Positions 50,435 to 59,036 of a stretch of DNA of 64,000 nt are shown one piece after another (positions within the stretch are counted from its first letter, which is position 1; each line of letters starts with the position of its first letter). Position numbers and translations under genes: made by a program. The notes under the pieces were generated by a model. It searched no databases, had not been told where the DNA came from, and worked only from the letters and a program-made list of their open reading frames with translations. Origin of the DNA: Halorussus rarus (lineage in GTDB: Archaea; Halobacteriota; Halobacteria; Halobacteriales; Haladaptataceae); assembly GCF_003369835.1 (NCBI RefSeq), contig NZ_QPMJ01000001.1, forward strand, positions 1,173,589 through 1,237,588. Reading direction: 5' to 3'.

Positions 50435-50463
50435 GGCTCGTCAGAGCTCTGCTCTGAAGGTGG
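50435..50463. repeat. Dispersed palindromic repeat, copy 2
   Basis: Matches the unit at 41199-41227 in 27 of 29 positions, including the TCAGAGC / GCTCTGA stem. Flanks differ, so the unit itself recurs rather than a longer duplication. Confidence 0.6.
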
Positions 50464-50704
50464 ACGAGTAGCGCAACGAGGAGCGAAGCGACGACGCGAG
50501 CAACGCAGTCGGCTGGGGCGGGATGAGGCTCGCGGTCGCGGTGCGGGGCGGGACACAGGTGACGGCTGAAGCTAGCTGATCGCGGTCTTCGTTGTTCGAT
50601 CGGCCTCGATTCCACCAACCCCGTAGTCGATTGGTCGAGCCAATCCACGCCCCCGGAAATCCGAACGAGGAATCTTTTTGCGGAATCCGCCCCCACGCCG
50701 ACAC

Positions 50705-51598
50705 ATGGTATCCGAGATCTTCGACCCCGAGAAGTGGGAGGCCGCCGGTCCCGACTTCGACGACGTCACCTACCACCGCGCGGTCGACTCCGGGACCGTG
50801 CGCATCGCGTTCGACCGCCCCGGGGTCCGCAACGCCTTCCGCCCGAAGACCGTCGACGAACTCTACGACGCGCTCGACCACGCCAAACGCCAGACCGACG
50901 TGGGCTGCGTCCTGTTGACCGGCAACGGCCCGTCGCCGAAGGACGGCGGGTGGGCGTTCTGCGCGGGCGGCGACCAGACCGTCCGGGGCGAGGAGGGCTA
51001 CGAGTACCGGGGCGAAGATGGCGAGACCGACCGGGCCGCGAAGGGCGGCCGGCTCCACATCCTCGAAGTCCAGCGGCTCATCCGCCACATCCCCAAGCCG
51101 GTGCTCTGCGTGGTGCCCGGGTGGGCGGTCGGCGGCGGCCACAGCCTGCACGTAGTCTGCGACATGACCATCGCCAGCGAGGAGCACGCCGTCTTCAAGC
51201 AGACCGACCCCGACGTGGCGTCGTTCGACGGCGGGTTCGGGTCGGCGTACCTCGCCAAGCAGGTCGGCCAGAAGAAGGCCCGCGAGATATTCTTCCTCGG
51301 GAAGAACTACGACGCCGAGGAGGCCGCCGACATGGGCATGGTCAACGAGGTGGTGCCCCACGAGGACCTGGAGGACATCGCGCTGGAGTGGGCCGAGGAG
51401 ATGAACTCGAAGAGCCCGACGGCGATGCGGATGCTCAAGTACGCCTTCAACATGACCGACGACGGGATGGTCGGCCAACAGGTGTTCGCCGGCGAGGCCA
51501 CCCGACTGGGATACATGACCGACGAGGCGAAGGAGGGCCGCGACGCGTTCGTCGAGGGCCGAGAGCCCGACTTCGACGAGTTCGACTGGCACTACTAA
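50705..51598 (+). CDS. menB: 1,4-dihydroxy-2-naphthoyl-CoA synthase MenB
   Basis: A 297-residue crotonase-fold enzyme that cyclises O-succinylbenzoyl-CoA. Family blocks include IAFDRPGVRNAFRPKTVDELYDALDHAKRQ, CVLLTGNGPSPKDGGWAFCAGGDQ, the oxyanion region CVVPGWAVGGGHSLHVVCDMTIASEEHAVFKQTDPDVASFDGGFGSAYLAKQVGQKKAREI, and the C-terminal FNMTDDGMVGQQVFAGEATRLGYMTDEAKEGRDAF. This separates MenB from generic enoyl-CoA hydratases. The ATG at 50705 follows a TATA-like ATCTTTTTG. A T-run terminator lies at 51618. Confidence 0.97.
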   Translation: MVSEIFDPEKWEAAGPDFDDVTYHRAVDSGTVRIAFDRPGVRNAFRPKTVDELYDALDHAKRQTDVGCVLLTGNGPSPKDGGWAFCAGGDQTVRGEEGYEYRGEDGETDRAAKGGRLHILEVQRLIRHIPKPVLCVVPGWAVGGGHSLHVVCDMTIASEEHAVFKQTDPDVASFDGGFGSAYLAKQVGQKKAREIFFLGKNYDAEEAADMGMVNEVVPHEDLEDIALEWAEEMNSKSPTAMRMLKYAFNMTDDGMVGQQVFAGEATRLGYMTDEAKEGRDAFVEGREPDFDEFDWHY

Positions 51599-51617
51599 CG
51601 ACCTTTTGACTACCACC

Positions 51618-51626
51618 TTTTTTCTT
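51618..51626 (+). terminator. T-run terminator after menB
   Basis: TTTTTTCTT about 20 bases past the menB stop, so menB is probably a separate transcript from the genes after it. Confidence 0.6.
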
Positions 51627-51705
51627 CGTCGGGTGTCGAGGTCGAGACCTACTAACCGACCCCTGAACTCCATCCCTCCCGGCCGCCCTCGCCGTCGCCC
51701 GCCGA

Positions 51706-51713
51706 CTTAAGGC
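51706..51713 (+). promoter_or_regulatory. TATA-like element for the flavoprotein gene
   Basis: An AT-rich ACTTAAGG lies about 28 bases before ATG 51737, compatible with a leaderless transcript. Confidence 0.45.
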
Positions 51714-51736
51714 CGTCAGGTTCCTACTCCTACCCG

Positions 51737-52756
51737 ATGACTGACAACGTCCGGGAGTACGAGGTCGCGGTGGTCGGCGGCGGGCCCGCGGGGCTCACGA
51801 CCGCGCTGTACACCACCCGACTGAGCCACGACACGGTCGTCGTCAACCGGGGCGGCGGCCGGGCCGCCATGATGGCCGACACGCACAACGTCATCGGCAT
51901 CACGGAGGACGTCTCGGGCAACGAACTGCTCCGGACCGCGCGCGAGCAGATCCAGCACTACGGCGCCGACTACGTCCGAGGGTACGTCGAATCGGTCGAG
52001 CGTGCCGATGACGGCCGGTTCCGCCTGGGCACCGACGGCGACGAGTTCGTCGCGGAGAAGGTCGTCCTCGCGACGGGATTCAACGACGTCCGACCCGACC
52101 CGCCGCTGCCACCGACCGGTCGGGGCCTCCACTGGTGTCTCCACTGCGACGCCTACATGTTCGTCGACGAGCCGGTGTTCGTGATGGGGGCCGGCGAGTC
52201 GGCCGCCCACGTCGCGATGATCATGCTCAACTTCACCGACGAGGTCGACCTGCTCACACGGGGCGACGACCCGACGTGGAGCGAGGAGACCGACCGCCAG
52301 CTCCGCGCCCACCCCGTCGACATCGTCGACGACGAAGTCACCGGCATGGAGAAGGCCGACGACGGCTGGCTGGCGGGCTTCGAGTTCGAGGACGGCACCT
52401 TCCGGGAATACCGCGGCGGCTTCCCGATGTACGGCTCGGACTACAACGCCGAACTGGTCGACCAGCTCGGTCTGGAGCGCAACGACGACGAGACGGTGGC
52501 GGTCGGCGAGGCGGGCGAGACCAGCGTCGACGGCGTCTACGCGGTCGGCGACCTCACGCCGGGCCACAACCAGATTCCGGTCGCGATGGGCGAGGGCGCC
52601 AACGCCGGCATCGACATCCACTACGCCCTCCGGGAGTTCCCGAAGTCCGTCGAGGAGATCGAGGCCGAGGGAGAGGTGTCGGCCGACGAGGTGCCGGGCA
52701 TGTCCGACGAGCTGCGCGAGGCGGCCCGGGAGTTCAACGCGGCCGGCGACGACTGA
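51737..52756 (+). CDS. Thioredoxin-reductase-like flavoprotein
   Basis: A 339-residue FAD/NAD(P)-binding oxidoreductase. The FAD motif is VVGGGPAGLTTALYT near residue 10, a second dinucleotide-binding motif VMGAGESAAHVAMIM sits near 155, and a CxxC redox pair CLHCD lies in between near residue 134, as in thioredoxin reductases. GVYAVGDLTPGHNQIPVAMGEGANAGIDIHYAL is the typical C-terminal FAD-binding strand. A ~35-residue acidic extension follows it. Whether it reduces thioredoxin is unclear, since the NAD(P) motif departs from the usual GGGDSA. It lies among menaquinone genes; a redox link is possible but unproven. Confidence 0.9.
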   Translation: MTDNVREYEVAVVGGGPAGLTTALYTTRLSHDTVVVNRGGGRAAMMADTHNVIGITEDVSGNELLRTAREQIQHYGADYVRGYVESVERADDGRFRLGTDGDEFVAEKVVLATGFNDVRPDPPLPPTGRGLHWCLHCDAYMFVDEPVFVMGAGESAAHVAMIMLNFTDEVDLLTRGDDPTWSEETDRQLRAHPVDIVDDEVTGMEKADDGWLAGFEFEDGTFREYRGGFPMYGSDYNAELVDQLGLERNDDETVAVGEAGETSVDGVYAVGDLTPGHNQIPVAMGEGANAGIDIHYALREFPKSVEEIEAEGEVSADEVPGMSDELREAAREFNAAGDD

Positions 52757-52940
52757 GGTTTCGACGGGACGTCACCCCGCTTGCGGGTCGGCCGCGACCG
52801 CGATTTAAGTGGTTCTGGCGACAAGGGGTAGATACGGACGGAGAACGCTTCTCTCGGACATCCGATTCGGTAGCCGCGGTGCTCGCCGCCGCGCTCTCGA
52901 AACCGCAGACGCTATTGTTCACTCGCCGTAACCTCCGACA

Positions 52941-53882
52941 ATGAGCGACATGGCTACCGACCGCTCCCGCCGCGAGGCGTGGCTGATGGCCGCCCGGCCC
53001 CACACCCTCCCGGCGGCCGCCGCGCCCGTGGTCGTCGGCACCGGACTCGCGTTCGCCGTCGGCAAGTTCGCGCCGCTGCCCGCGCTGGCGGCGTTCGTCG
53101 GCGCGGCCCTCATCCAGATCGGCACCAACTTCGCCAACGACTACTACGACGCCGTGAAGGGCGTCGACACCGACGAGCGCGAGGGGTTCACCCGAGTCAC
53201 CCAGTCGGGGCTCATCGCCCCTCAGTCGGTCAAGCGCGCGATGTACGCCACGTTCGCCCTGGCGATACTCGTCGGCGTCTACCTGGTCTACGTGGGCGGC
53301 CTGCCCATCCTCGTCATCGGCCTCGCGAGCGTCGCCTCCGGCATCGCCTACGCGGGCGGGCCGTACCCGCTTGGCTCCCACGGCCTCGGTGACCTGTTCG
53401 TCTTCGTCTTCTTCGGCGTCGTGGCGGTGACGGGCACCTTCTACGTCCAGGCCGCCAGCCTGCTCGCCGGGCCCTTCCCGCTGGGAGTCCCGGAGGGCAC
53501 CGTCACGCTCGCGGCGTTCGCGGCCAGCCTCCCGGTCGCGGCCATCTCCACGGACATCCTGGTCGTGAACAACGTCCGGGACCTCGAGACCGACCGCGAG
53601 GCCGGCAAGCGCACCCTGGCGGTCATCCTCGGCTACCGCGCGAGCAGGGCCGAGTTCGTCGGGCTGCTCGCGCTCTCCTACGCCGTTCCGTTCTGGTTCT
53701 GGCTCGCCCGCGACTACTCCCCGGCTGTCCTGCTCCCGCTCGTGACGGTCCCGTACGCCGCCGACGTCACCCGGACAGTCCTGACGGACACCTCGGGCGA
53801 GGCGCTCAACCCCGCGCTGGCCCGGACCAGCAAACTGCTCGCGGCGTTCTCGGCGCTGTTCGCGCTGGGTCTGATAGTATGA
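52941..53882 (+). CDS. menA: 1,4-dihydroxy-2-naphthoate polyprenyltransferase MenA
   Basis: A 313-residue UbiA-superfamily membrane enzyme that attaches the polyprenyl side chain to dihydroxynaphthoate. The prenyl-diphosphate motif is NFANDYYDAVKGVDTDE near residue 70, and the second aspartate-rich motif is DILVVNNVRDLETDREAGKRTLAV near 212. About nine hydrophobic helices fill the rest, e.g. AWLMAARPHTLPAAAAPVVVGTGLAF at the N-terminus. It overlaps menC by four bases (ATGA), so menA-menC-menE form an operon. Confidence 0.96.
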   Translation: MSDMATDRSRREAWLMAARPHTLPAAAAPVVVGTGLAFAVGKFAPLPALAAFVGAALIQIGTNFANDYYDAVKGVDTDEREGFTRVTQSGLIAPQSVKRAMYATFALAILVGVYLVYVGGLPILVIGLASVASGIAYAGGPYPLGSHGLGDLFVFVFFGVVAVTGTFYVQAASLLAGPFPLGVPEGTVTLAAFAASLPVAAISTDILVVNNVRDLETDREAGKRTLAVILGYRASRAEFVGLLALSYAVPFWFWLARDYSPAVLLPLVTVPYAADVTRTVLTDTSGEALNPALARTSKLLAAFSALFALGLIV

Positions 53883-54910
53883 ACGCCGAGCTCCGCCCGT
53901 TCTCGCTCCCGCTGGCCGACCCCCTCGACACGGCCCGCGGCGCCGTCGAGCGCCGGGAGGGGCTCCTCCTGAGAATCGAGGCCGACGACGGCGCGGTCGG
54001 CGTCGGCGAGGCCGGCCCGCTGCCCGGGTGGACCGAGCACCACGACGAGTGCGAGTCGGTGCTGACCGACGCGGTCGACGCGATCGACACCGGCGAGGAC
54101 CCGGCCGACCTGCTCGCAGACCTCGATGCGACCCCGGCCGCGCGCCACGCCCTCGACCTCGCGCTGGCAGACATGGCGGCGTCCCGCGAGGGGGTTCCCC
54201 TGTACCGATATCTCGGCGCGGACGGCGCGGTCGAGAGCGTCCCGGTGAACGCGACGGTCGGCGACGCGCCGAAGGCCGAGACGGTCGGCGCGGCCGAGCG
54301 CGCCGCGACGGCCGGCTTCGACTGCCTGAAGCTCAAGGTGGGCGCCCGCTCGCTGTCTGCGGACATCGAGCGAGTCGAGGCCGTGAGCGACGCCCACAAT
54401 GACATCGAACTCCGGGCCGACGCCAACGCGGCGTGGGACCGCGGACAGGCCCAGCAGTTCCTCGACGCCGCGGGCGACCGCCTCGCGTACGTCGAGCAGC
54501 CCCTGCCGGCGACCGACCTCGCGGGCCTCGCGGCGCTCTCGGGCCCGGTCGCGCTCGACGAGACGCTGTCCGCGGTCGACTTCGACGACGCGCTCGACGC
54601 CGACCCCGAGGCGGTCGTCCTGAAGCCGATGGCGCTCGGCGGCCCCCACAGGGCGGCGGCGCTCGCCGAGCGCGCCCGCGAAGGAGGCGTCTCCCCGGTC
54701 GTGACGACGACCATCGACGCCGCGGTGGCCCGGACCGCCGCGGTCCACGTCGCGGCCGCGATCCCGTCGGTGCCGGCCTGCGGGCTCGCCACCGCGACGA
54801 TGCTGGAGGAGGACCTCGGACCGGACATCGCGCCGGTCGCGGACGGACGGGCGGTCGTTCCCCAGGGCACCGGTAACGGCACCGCGGACACGTGGGGGTA
54901 CCATGACTGA
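53879..54910 (+). CDS. menC: O-succinylbenzoate synthase MenC
   Basis: A 343-residue enolase-superfamily dehydratase forming O-succinylbenzoate. Visible marks: GVGEAGPLPGWTEHHDE in the capping domain, the catalytic lysine in CLKLKVGARS (KxK), metal ligands in the RADANAAWDRGQA and YVEQPLP segments, and the second-lysine region DADPEAVVLKPMALGG. It is of the archaeal MenC/OSBS length. Start overlaps menA, end overlaps menE by 8 bases, so the three are translationally linked. Confidence 0.93.
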   Translation: MNAELRPFSLPLADPLDTARGAVERREGLLLRIEADDGAVGVGEAGPLPGWTEHHDECESVLTDAVDAIDTGEDPADLLADLDATPAARHALDLALADMAASREGVPLYRYLGADGAVESVPVNATVGDAPKAETVGAAERAATAGFDCLKLKVGARSLSADIERVEAVSDAHNDIELRADANAAWDRGQAQQFLDAAGDRLAYVEQPLPATDLAGLAALSGPVALDETLSAVDFDDALDADPEAVVLKPMALGGPHRAAALAERAREGGVSPVVTTTIDAAVARTAAVHVAAAIPSVPACGLATATMLEEDLGPDIAPVADGRAVVPQGTGNGTADTWGYHD

Positions 54911-56546
54911 CGCGCCGGAGTCGGCGGATGCGGCGGGAGACGCGACCGCGCGGCGAGCGATCGACGCGCCGACCCGCGACTGGCTGGCCGACCGCGCGCG
55001 GGCCGCCCCGGAGTCGACGGCGCTGAACGAGGCCGACGGCGGAACTCGGTGGACGTACGCCGAACTCGACGACGCTGTCGACGAGACCGCGGGCCGACTC
55101 GCTGCGCTCGGTCTCGGAGAGGGCGACCACCTCGGCGTGCTGATGGAGACCCGGCTCGCGTTCGTCCGACTGGTCCACGCCGCGATGCGACTCGGCGCGG
55201 TGCTGGTCCCGCTGAACGCCCGGCTCACTCGCCCCGAGTTGGCCCGGCAGGCCGAGGTGGCCGACCTTGACCTGCTGATCTGCGAGGCCGACACGGAGAG
55301 CGAGGCGCTTTACGCCTCGGAGCAGCGAGCGGGGAGGGACGACCCGCGAGCAGACGCCGCGGCGATTGCGGACGTGCCGGTGGCGTCGGTCGACTCGCCT
55401 GCCCCTGCGGAGGGAGACGAGTCGGCGACCGCGCTTTCGGCGACCGACCCCGTCGACTTCTCGCCCGCCGAGTGGTCGCGGTCGGACCGCCAGGCTTTGC
55501 TCTTCACCTCCGGCACCACGGGCGACCCGAAGGCCGTGGACCTCTCGATGGGGAACTTCCTGGCCAGTGCCGTCACGTCGGCGTTCCGGCTGGGCGCGAC
55601 GCCGGACGACCGCTGGCTGCTCTGCCTGTCGATGTACCACATGGGCGGGCTGTCGGTCGCCCTCCGGTCGGCGCTCTACGGCGGGACCGTCGTCCTCCAG
55701 GAGGGCTTCGACGCGGGCGCCGCGGCCGACGCCATCGCGGAGTACGGCGCCACGGGCGTCTCGCTGGTGCCGACGATGCTCCGGCAGATGCTGGACGAGC
55801 GGGACGCGCTCGCCGGATCGCTCCGTTTCGTCCTGCTCGGCGGCGCGCCCGCCGGCGACGACCTGCTCGCGCGCTGCGAGGCCCGCGGCGTGCCGGTCCA
55901 CCCGACCTACGGCATGACCGAGACCGCCTCCCAGATCGCGACCGCGCGACCCCGTGAGGCGTTCGCCCACCGGGGGACCGTGGGCAGACCGCTGCTCTGG
56001 ACCGACCTGACCGCGGTCGACGACGGGGGCGACCCCGTTCCGGCGGGCGAGACAGGGGAGCTCGTGGTCTCGGGGCCGACGGTCGCCAGGGGGTACTACG
56101 ACGACCCCGAGGCGACCGAGGCGGCGTTCGGCGAGCGCGGACTCCACACCGGCGACGTGGGGTATCGCGACGAGGCGGGGCGGTTCTGGGTCCTGAACCG
56201 CCGAGAGGACCGCATCGTCACCGGCGGCGAGAACGTCCACCCCGGCGAGGTCGTCGAGGCGCTCCGCGAGCACCCCGCAATCCTCGATGCGGCGGTCGTG
56301 GGCCTCGACGACGAGGAGTGGGGCGAGCGCGTTGCGGCCCTCGTAGAGCCGGAATCGGATGCGGATGCCGACCTCTCGCCGGCGGAGATCGAGGCCCACT
56401 GCCAGGACCGCCTCGCCGGCTACAAGCGGCCCCGGACGGTCGCGTTCGCCGACGAACTCCCGCGGACCGCTTCCGGGACGGTCGAGCGCGAGGCTGTCCG
56501 GGAGCGACTCGGCAGTGCGAGTGGAGACGGCGCGGAGGAAACCTGA
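54903..56546 (+). CDS. menE: O-succinylbenzoate-CoA ligase MenE
   Basis: A 547-residue adenylate-forming ligase that activates O-succinylbenzoate with CoA. The AMP-binding motif is LLFTSGTTGDPKAVDLS near residue 200; HPTYGMTETASQIATARP and GLHTGDVGYRDEAGRFWVLNRREDRIVTGGENVHPGEVVEAL follow, and the C-terminal lysine segment is DELPRTASGTVEREAVRE. A low-complexity stretch (about 137-180) is an acidic insertion absent from most bacterial MenE proteins. No menH or menG is present here; MenG could be elsewhere. Confidence 0.95.
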   Translation: MTDAPESADAAGDATARRAIDAPTRDWLADRARAAPESTALNEADGGTRWTYAELDDAVDETAGRLAALGLGEGDHLGVLMETRLAFVRLVHAAMRLGAVLVPLNARLTRPELARQAEVADLDLLICEADTESEALYASEQRAGRDDPRADAAAIADVPVASVDSPAPAEGDESATALSATDPVDFSPAEWSRSDRQALLFTSGTTGDPKAVDLSMGNFLASAVTSAFRLGATPDDRWLLCLSMYHMGGLSVALRSALYGGTVVLQEGFDAGAAADAIAEYGATGVSLVPTMLRQMLDERDALAGSLRFVLLGGAPAGDDLLARCEARGVPVHPTYGMTETASQIATARPREAFAHRGTVGRPLLWTDLTAVDDGGDPVPAGETGELVVSGPTVARGYYDDPEATEAAFGERGLHTGDVGYRDEAGRFWVLNRREDRIVTGGENVHPGEVVEALREHPAILDAAVVGLDDEEWGERVAALVEPESDADADLSPAEIEAHCQDRLAGYKRPRTVAFADELPRTASGTVEREAVRERLGSASGDGAEET

Positions 56547-56684
56547 CGTCGCCAGCCGAGTACGGCGGCCCGTTCGACCGGCGTGCTCCGCGAACGGTTA
56601 TCGAACTCCGCCCCGGCCGGAGCGTATTCTGGGATCGAACCGACGGAACCACCGCGGACCGTTGGGCGACGAGCGATACCCGGG

Positions 56685-57560
56685 TCACGTCGTAACGCCG
56701 AGCGTCGACCTCGGCGCGGTGACGACCCACCGGCGGTACAGCACGACAAGTAGGCCGTAGCACACCGCCATCAACCCCCAATTTGGCCACGCGACCGACC
56801 CCCCAGCGACGAACAGCGGGGAGAAGTCGCCGATCCCGTGGAGGAACGCCACGAGATACAGATTCCGCGTCAGCGCGTAGATCGCTCCGAACGCCACTCC
56901 GCTGAGGGCGAGCAGCAGGAGCAGGCCGAGAACGCTCCCCAGCGTGGGGTCGTCGAGGATGAGGATCGTCGGGACGTGTATCAGCGAGAACGCGGTCGCT
57001 GCCGTGACGATTCCGACGACGATCTGAAGCCGGTCACTCCCGCGGTCGACCAGGGACGTCACCTTGTTCTGGAGGTAGCCGCGGAACGCCAGTTCCTCGG
57101 CCGGCCCGACGAAGAGGTAGTAATGGACGCCGCCAGCGACCGCGGCGGGCAGCGAGTAGTCGTACGGCGCGGAACGGGCGTGCGCGAAGAACCCGACCGA
57201 GAGCTCGTTCCCGCGGAGCACGACGAGACCGGCGGACAGCACGTTGAGCACCAGAACGAGACCGGCCGTCGCGACGAGCGCCGGATACAGCAGTCGGACG
57301 GCGAACCCGACGTCGCGGAGCCGAACCCCCTCGTACCGTAGGACGAGCACGGTAACGCCGAACTGGACGGCCGACGACGCGATACCGAACAGCTGTTCGG
57401 CGGCGACGCTGGACTCGGCGCCGAACAGACGCGCGAACAGGGCGTTCGAGGCGAGCGCCCAGACGGCGAAGAAGAGGAGCAACGCGACCGCCGGCCGGAC
57501 TCCGTGGCGAAACGACGGCGACCAGCCCGGGTCCGCCGACGGAGAGGACGTTGTCGACAT
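56685..57560 (-). CDS. CPBP-family intramembrane metalloprotease-like protein
   Basis: A 291-residue polytopic protein with roughly eight membrane helices. The CPBP/Abi motifs are EELAFRGYLQNKV (EExxxR) near residue 155 and FSLIHVPTI and FLHGIGDFS in the later helices, whose histidines complete the presumed zinc site. Members include CAAX-type prenyl proteases and bacteriocin self-immunity proteins; in haloarchaea the targets are unknown. Starts at ATG 57560. It is not an archaeosortase, so it does not process the PGF-CTERM proteins in this window. Confidence 0.9.
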   Translation of the reverse strand: MSTTSSPSADPGWSPSFRHGVRPAVALLLFFAVWALASNALFARLFGAESSVAAEQLFGIASSAVQFGVTVLVLRYEGVRLRDVGFAVRLLYPALVATAGLVLVLNVLSAGLVVLRGNELSVGFFAHARSAPYDYSLPAAVAGGVHYYLFVGPAEELAFRGYLQNKVTSLVDRGSDRLQIVVGIVTAATAFSLIHVPTILILDDPTLGSVLGLLLLLALSGVAFGAIYALTRNLYLVAFLHGIGDFSPLFVAGGSVAWPNWGLMAVCYGLLVVLYRRWVVTAPRSTLGVTT

Positions 57561-57677
57561 GCTCGACGTGACGAGCCGATGCCATTATTATCGTGACGAT
57601 ATCCGAGCGACCGGATGCGGTGGCGCGGTCGGGAGTCAGTCGAATCGGTTCCCCGTCGGGTCTAGCCGTGGTCGAGA

Positions 57678-57686
57678 GCTTTTAGC
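57678..57686 (+). promoter_or_regulatory. TATA-like element for the NRDE gene
   Basis: GCTTTTAGC about 28 bases before the GTG start at 57710. Confidence 0.5.
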
Positions 57687-57709
57687 ACCGCAGGTCCCTA
57701 CTTGCAGTC

Positions 57710-58519
57710 GTGTGCACTCTCATCCTGGCGTGGCAGGTGTTCGACGGGACGCCCGTCGCCGCCGCGGCCAATCGCGACGAGGCGACCGGTCGCCCCTCGC
57801 GGCCGCCCGGAGTCCTCGGAAGCGAAGCGACCGGGGGTTCCTCGGGGACTCGCTCCGACGGTGTACTCGACGACGCCCCGACCGTGATCGCGCCCCGGGA
57901 CGAGCGGGCCGGCGGGACGTGGATAGGGTACAACGACGCCGGCCTGTTCGTCGGCGTGACGAACCGCCGGGCCGACATCGAGGGCGAACGCTCGCGCGGG
58001 CTGCTGGTCCGCGACGCGCTGGCGAAGGAGAGCGCCTCCGACGCGGTCGCGCACGTCGAAGCAGAGCTCGCCGAGCGCGACTACGCCGGGTTCAATCTCG
58101 TCGTCGCCGACGCCGATCGGGCGGTCCTGCTGGAGTGGGACGGCGTGCTCCGGACGACCGCCCTCGACCCGGGCGTCCACGTCGTGGTCAACGAGGGGTA
58201 CGACGGCGAGGCCCCGAAGTCGGCCCGCATCCGCGAGGTGGTCCACCCCGTCGATGACGAGACCGCGACCGAGGCGTGGCTCGACCGGATGAAGGGCGTG
58301 CTGGCCGACCACGACCTCGGCGTCTGCGTCCACGGCGACGTCGCCGGGTCGCACCCGGCGGATCAGCCGGAATCCGCTGATTCCGGCGGAGGGTACGGCA
58401 CCCGGTCGTCGTCGCTCGTCGCGCTCGACGACTCGGGCGCGGGTCGCTACTGGTTCGCCGACGGGCGCCCCTGCGAGACCGACTACGCGGCGGTCGACGC
58501 CGCCGACGGTCAGATTTAA
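57710..58519 (+). CDS. NRDE-family protein (TANGO2-like)
   Basis: A 269-residue protein beginning MCTLILAWQVF with the motif VAAAANRDEATGRPS, which defines the NRDE/TANGO2 family. Cys2 at the N-terminus after initiator removal recalls Ntn-hydrolases, although the reaction is unknown. GGTWIGYNDAGLFVGVTNR, NLVVADADRAVLLEWD and GTRSSSLVALDDSG are further family blocks. The GTG at 57710 is the right start because the Cys must be second. It is followed by a winged-helix gene whose TATA box overlaps this gene's stop. Confidence 0.92.
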   Translation: MCTLILAWQVFDGTPVAAAANRDEATGRPSRPPGVLGSEATGGSSGTRSDGVLDDAPTVIAPRDERAGGTWIGYNDAGLFVGVTNRRADIEGERSRGLLVRDALAKESASDAVAHVEAELAERDYAGFNLVVADADRAVLLEWDGVLRTTALDPGVHVVVNEGYDGEAPKSARIREVVHPVDDETATEAWLDRMKGVLADHDLGVCVHGDVAGSHPADQPESADSGGGYGTRSSSLVALDDSGAGRYWFADGRPCETDYAAVDAADGQI

Positions 58520-58520
58520 A
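58513..58520 (+). promoter_or_regulatory. TATA box overlapping the NRDE stop codon
   Basis: GATTTAAA includes the TAA stop of the NRDE gene and lies about 29 bases before ATG 58546, so the next gene has its own leaderless transcript. Confidence 0.6.
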
Positions 58521-58545
58521 CCGTCCGCGGCCCGAGGGTTTCCAC

Positions 58546-58890
58546 ATGGCAGCATCCGAGGCCGACCTCACCGAGGAGGAGCGCGCGGGGCTGGAACTCG
58601 TCCGGAAGTCCGGCGGCATCCACCAGAGCGACTTCTGGAAGGAGCTCGGCGTCGACTCCCGGAAGGGCAGCCGCATCGTGGAGTCGCTCGACGAGAAGGG
58701 GCTGGTCCAGCGCGAGGAGACCGTCTACGACGGTCACAACACCTACCTCATCACGCCGGCGGCCCGCGATCTAGACTTCTCGCTGCTGATGGCCGGCGAC
58801 ATGCTCTCGCCGTTCATCGGCGAGGAGGAGGTCGACGCCGAGAGCGACGCCTTCTCGCAGTGGATCATGAACCTCGCCTACAGCGAGTAG
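58546..58890 (+). CDS. Winged-helix transcriptional regulator
   Basis: A 114-residue protein with a winged helix-turn-helix (ERAGLELVRKSGGIHQSDFWKELGVDSRKGSRIVESLDEKGLVQREETVYDGHNTYLITPAAR, residues ~12-80) of MarR/Lrp-like type. The remaining ~30 residues (MAGDMLSPFIGEEEVDAESDAFSQWIMNLAYSE) form an acidic helical tail, perhaps for dimerisation. Targets unknown; the following MOSC gene is a candidate by position only. Confidence 0.87.
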   Translation: MAASEADLTEEERAGLELVRKSGGIHQSDFWKELGVDSRKGSRIVESLDEKGLVQREETVYDGHNTYLITPAARDLDFSLLMAGDMLSPFIGEEEVDAESDAFSQWIMNLAYSE

Positions 58891-59036
58891 CGACGTTCCA
58901 CCTCGACGCGACCGACCCACATTCCCGACCGACCTCGCGTCTTAGACCGAGCCCGAGTGCCCGATTCGGTCCGGCGCAACGACGCGTTTCACCCCCTTCA
59001 GTGGCTTTTTGCCGGACACCGACGAATTCTCCGGCC

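Larger units (their letters stand above)
50288..50704. other. Divergent intergenic region with hairpin and dispersed repeat
   Basis: No gene is supported. It includes a perfect 9-bp inverted repeat at 50376-50398, a copy of the dispersed palindrome at 50435-50463, and GAGCGAAGCGACGA-type tracts. The rightward menB gene has a T-rich TATA-like element (about 50670-50678) near its start. Confidence 0.55.

Noticed and set aside
56685-57560. Considered the CPBP protein as the sortase for the PGF-CTERM proteins
   Set aside because: Its motifs are those of CPBP/Abi proteases and not of the exosortase/archaeosortase family (Cys-Arg-His triad).
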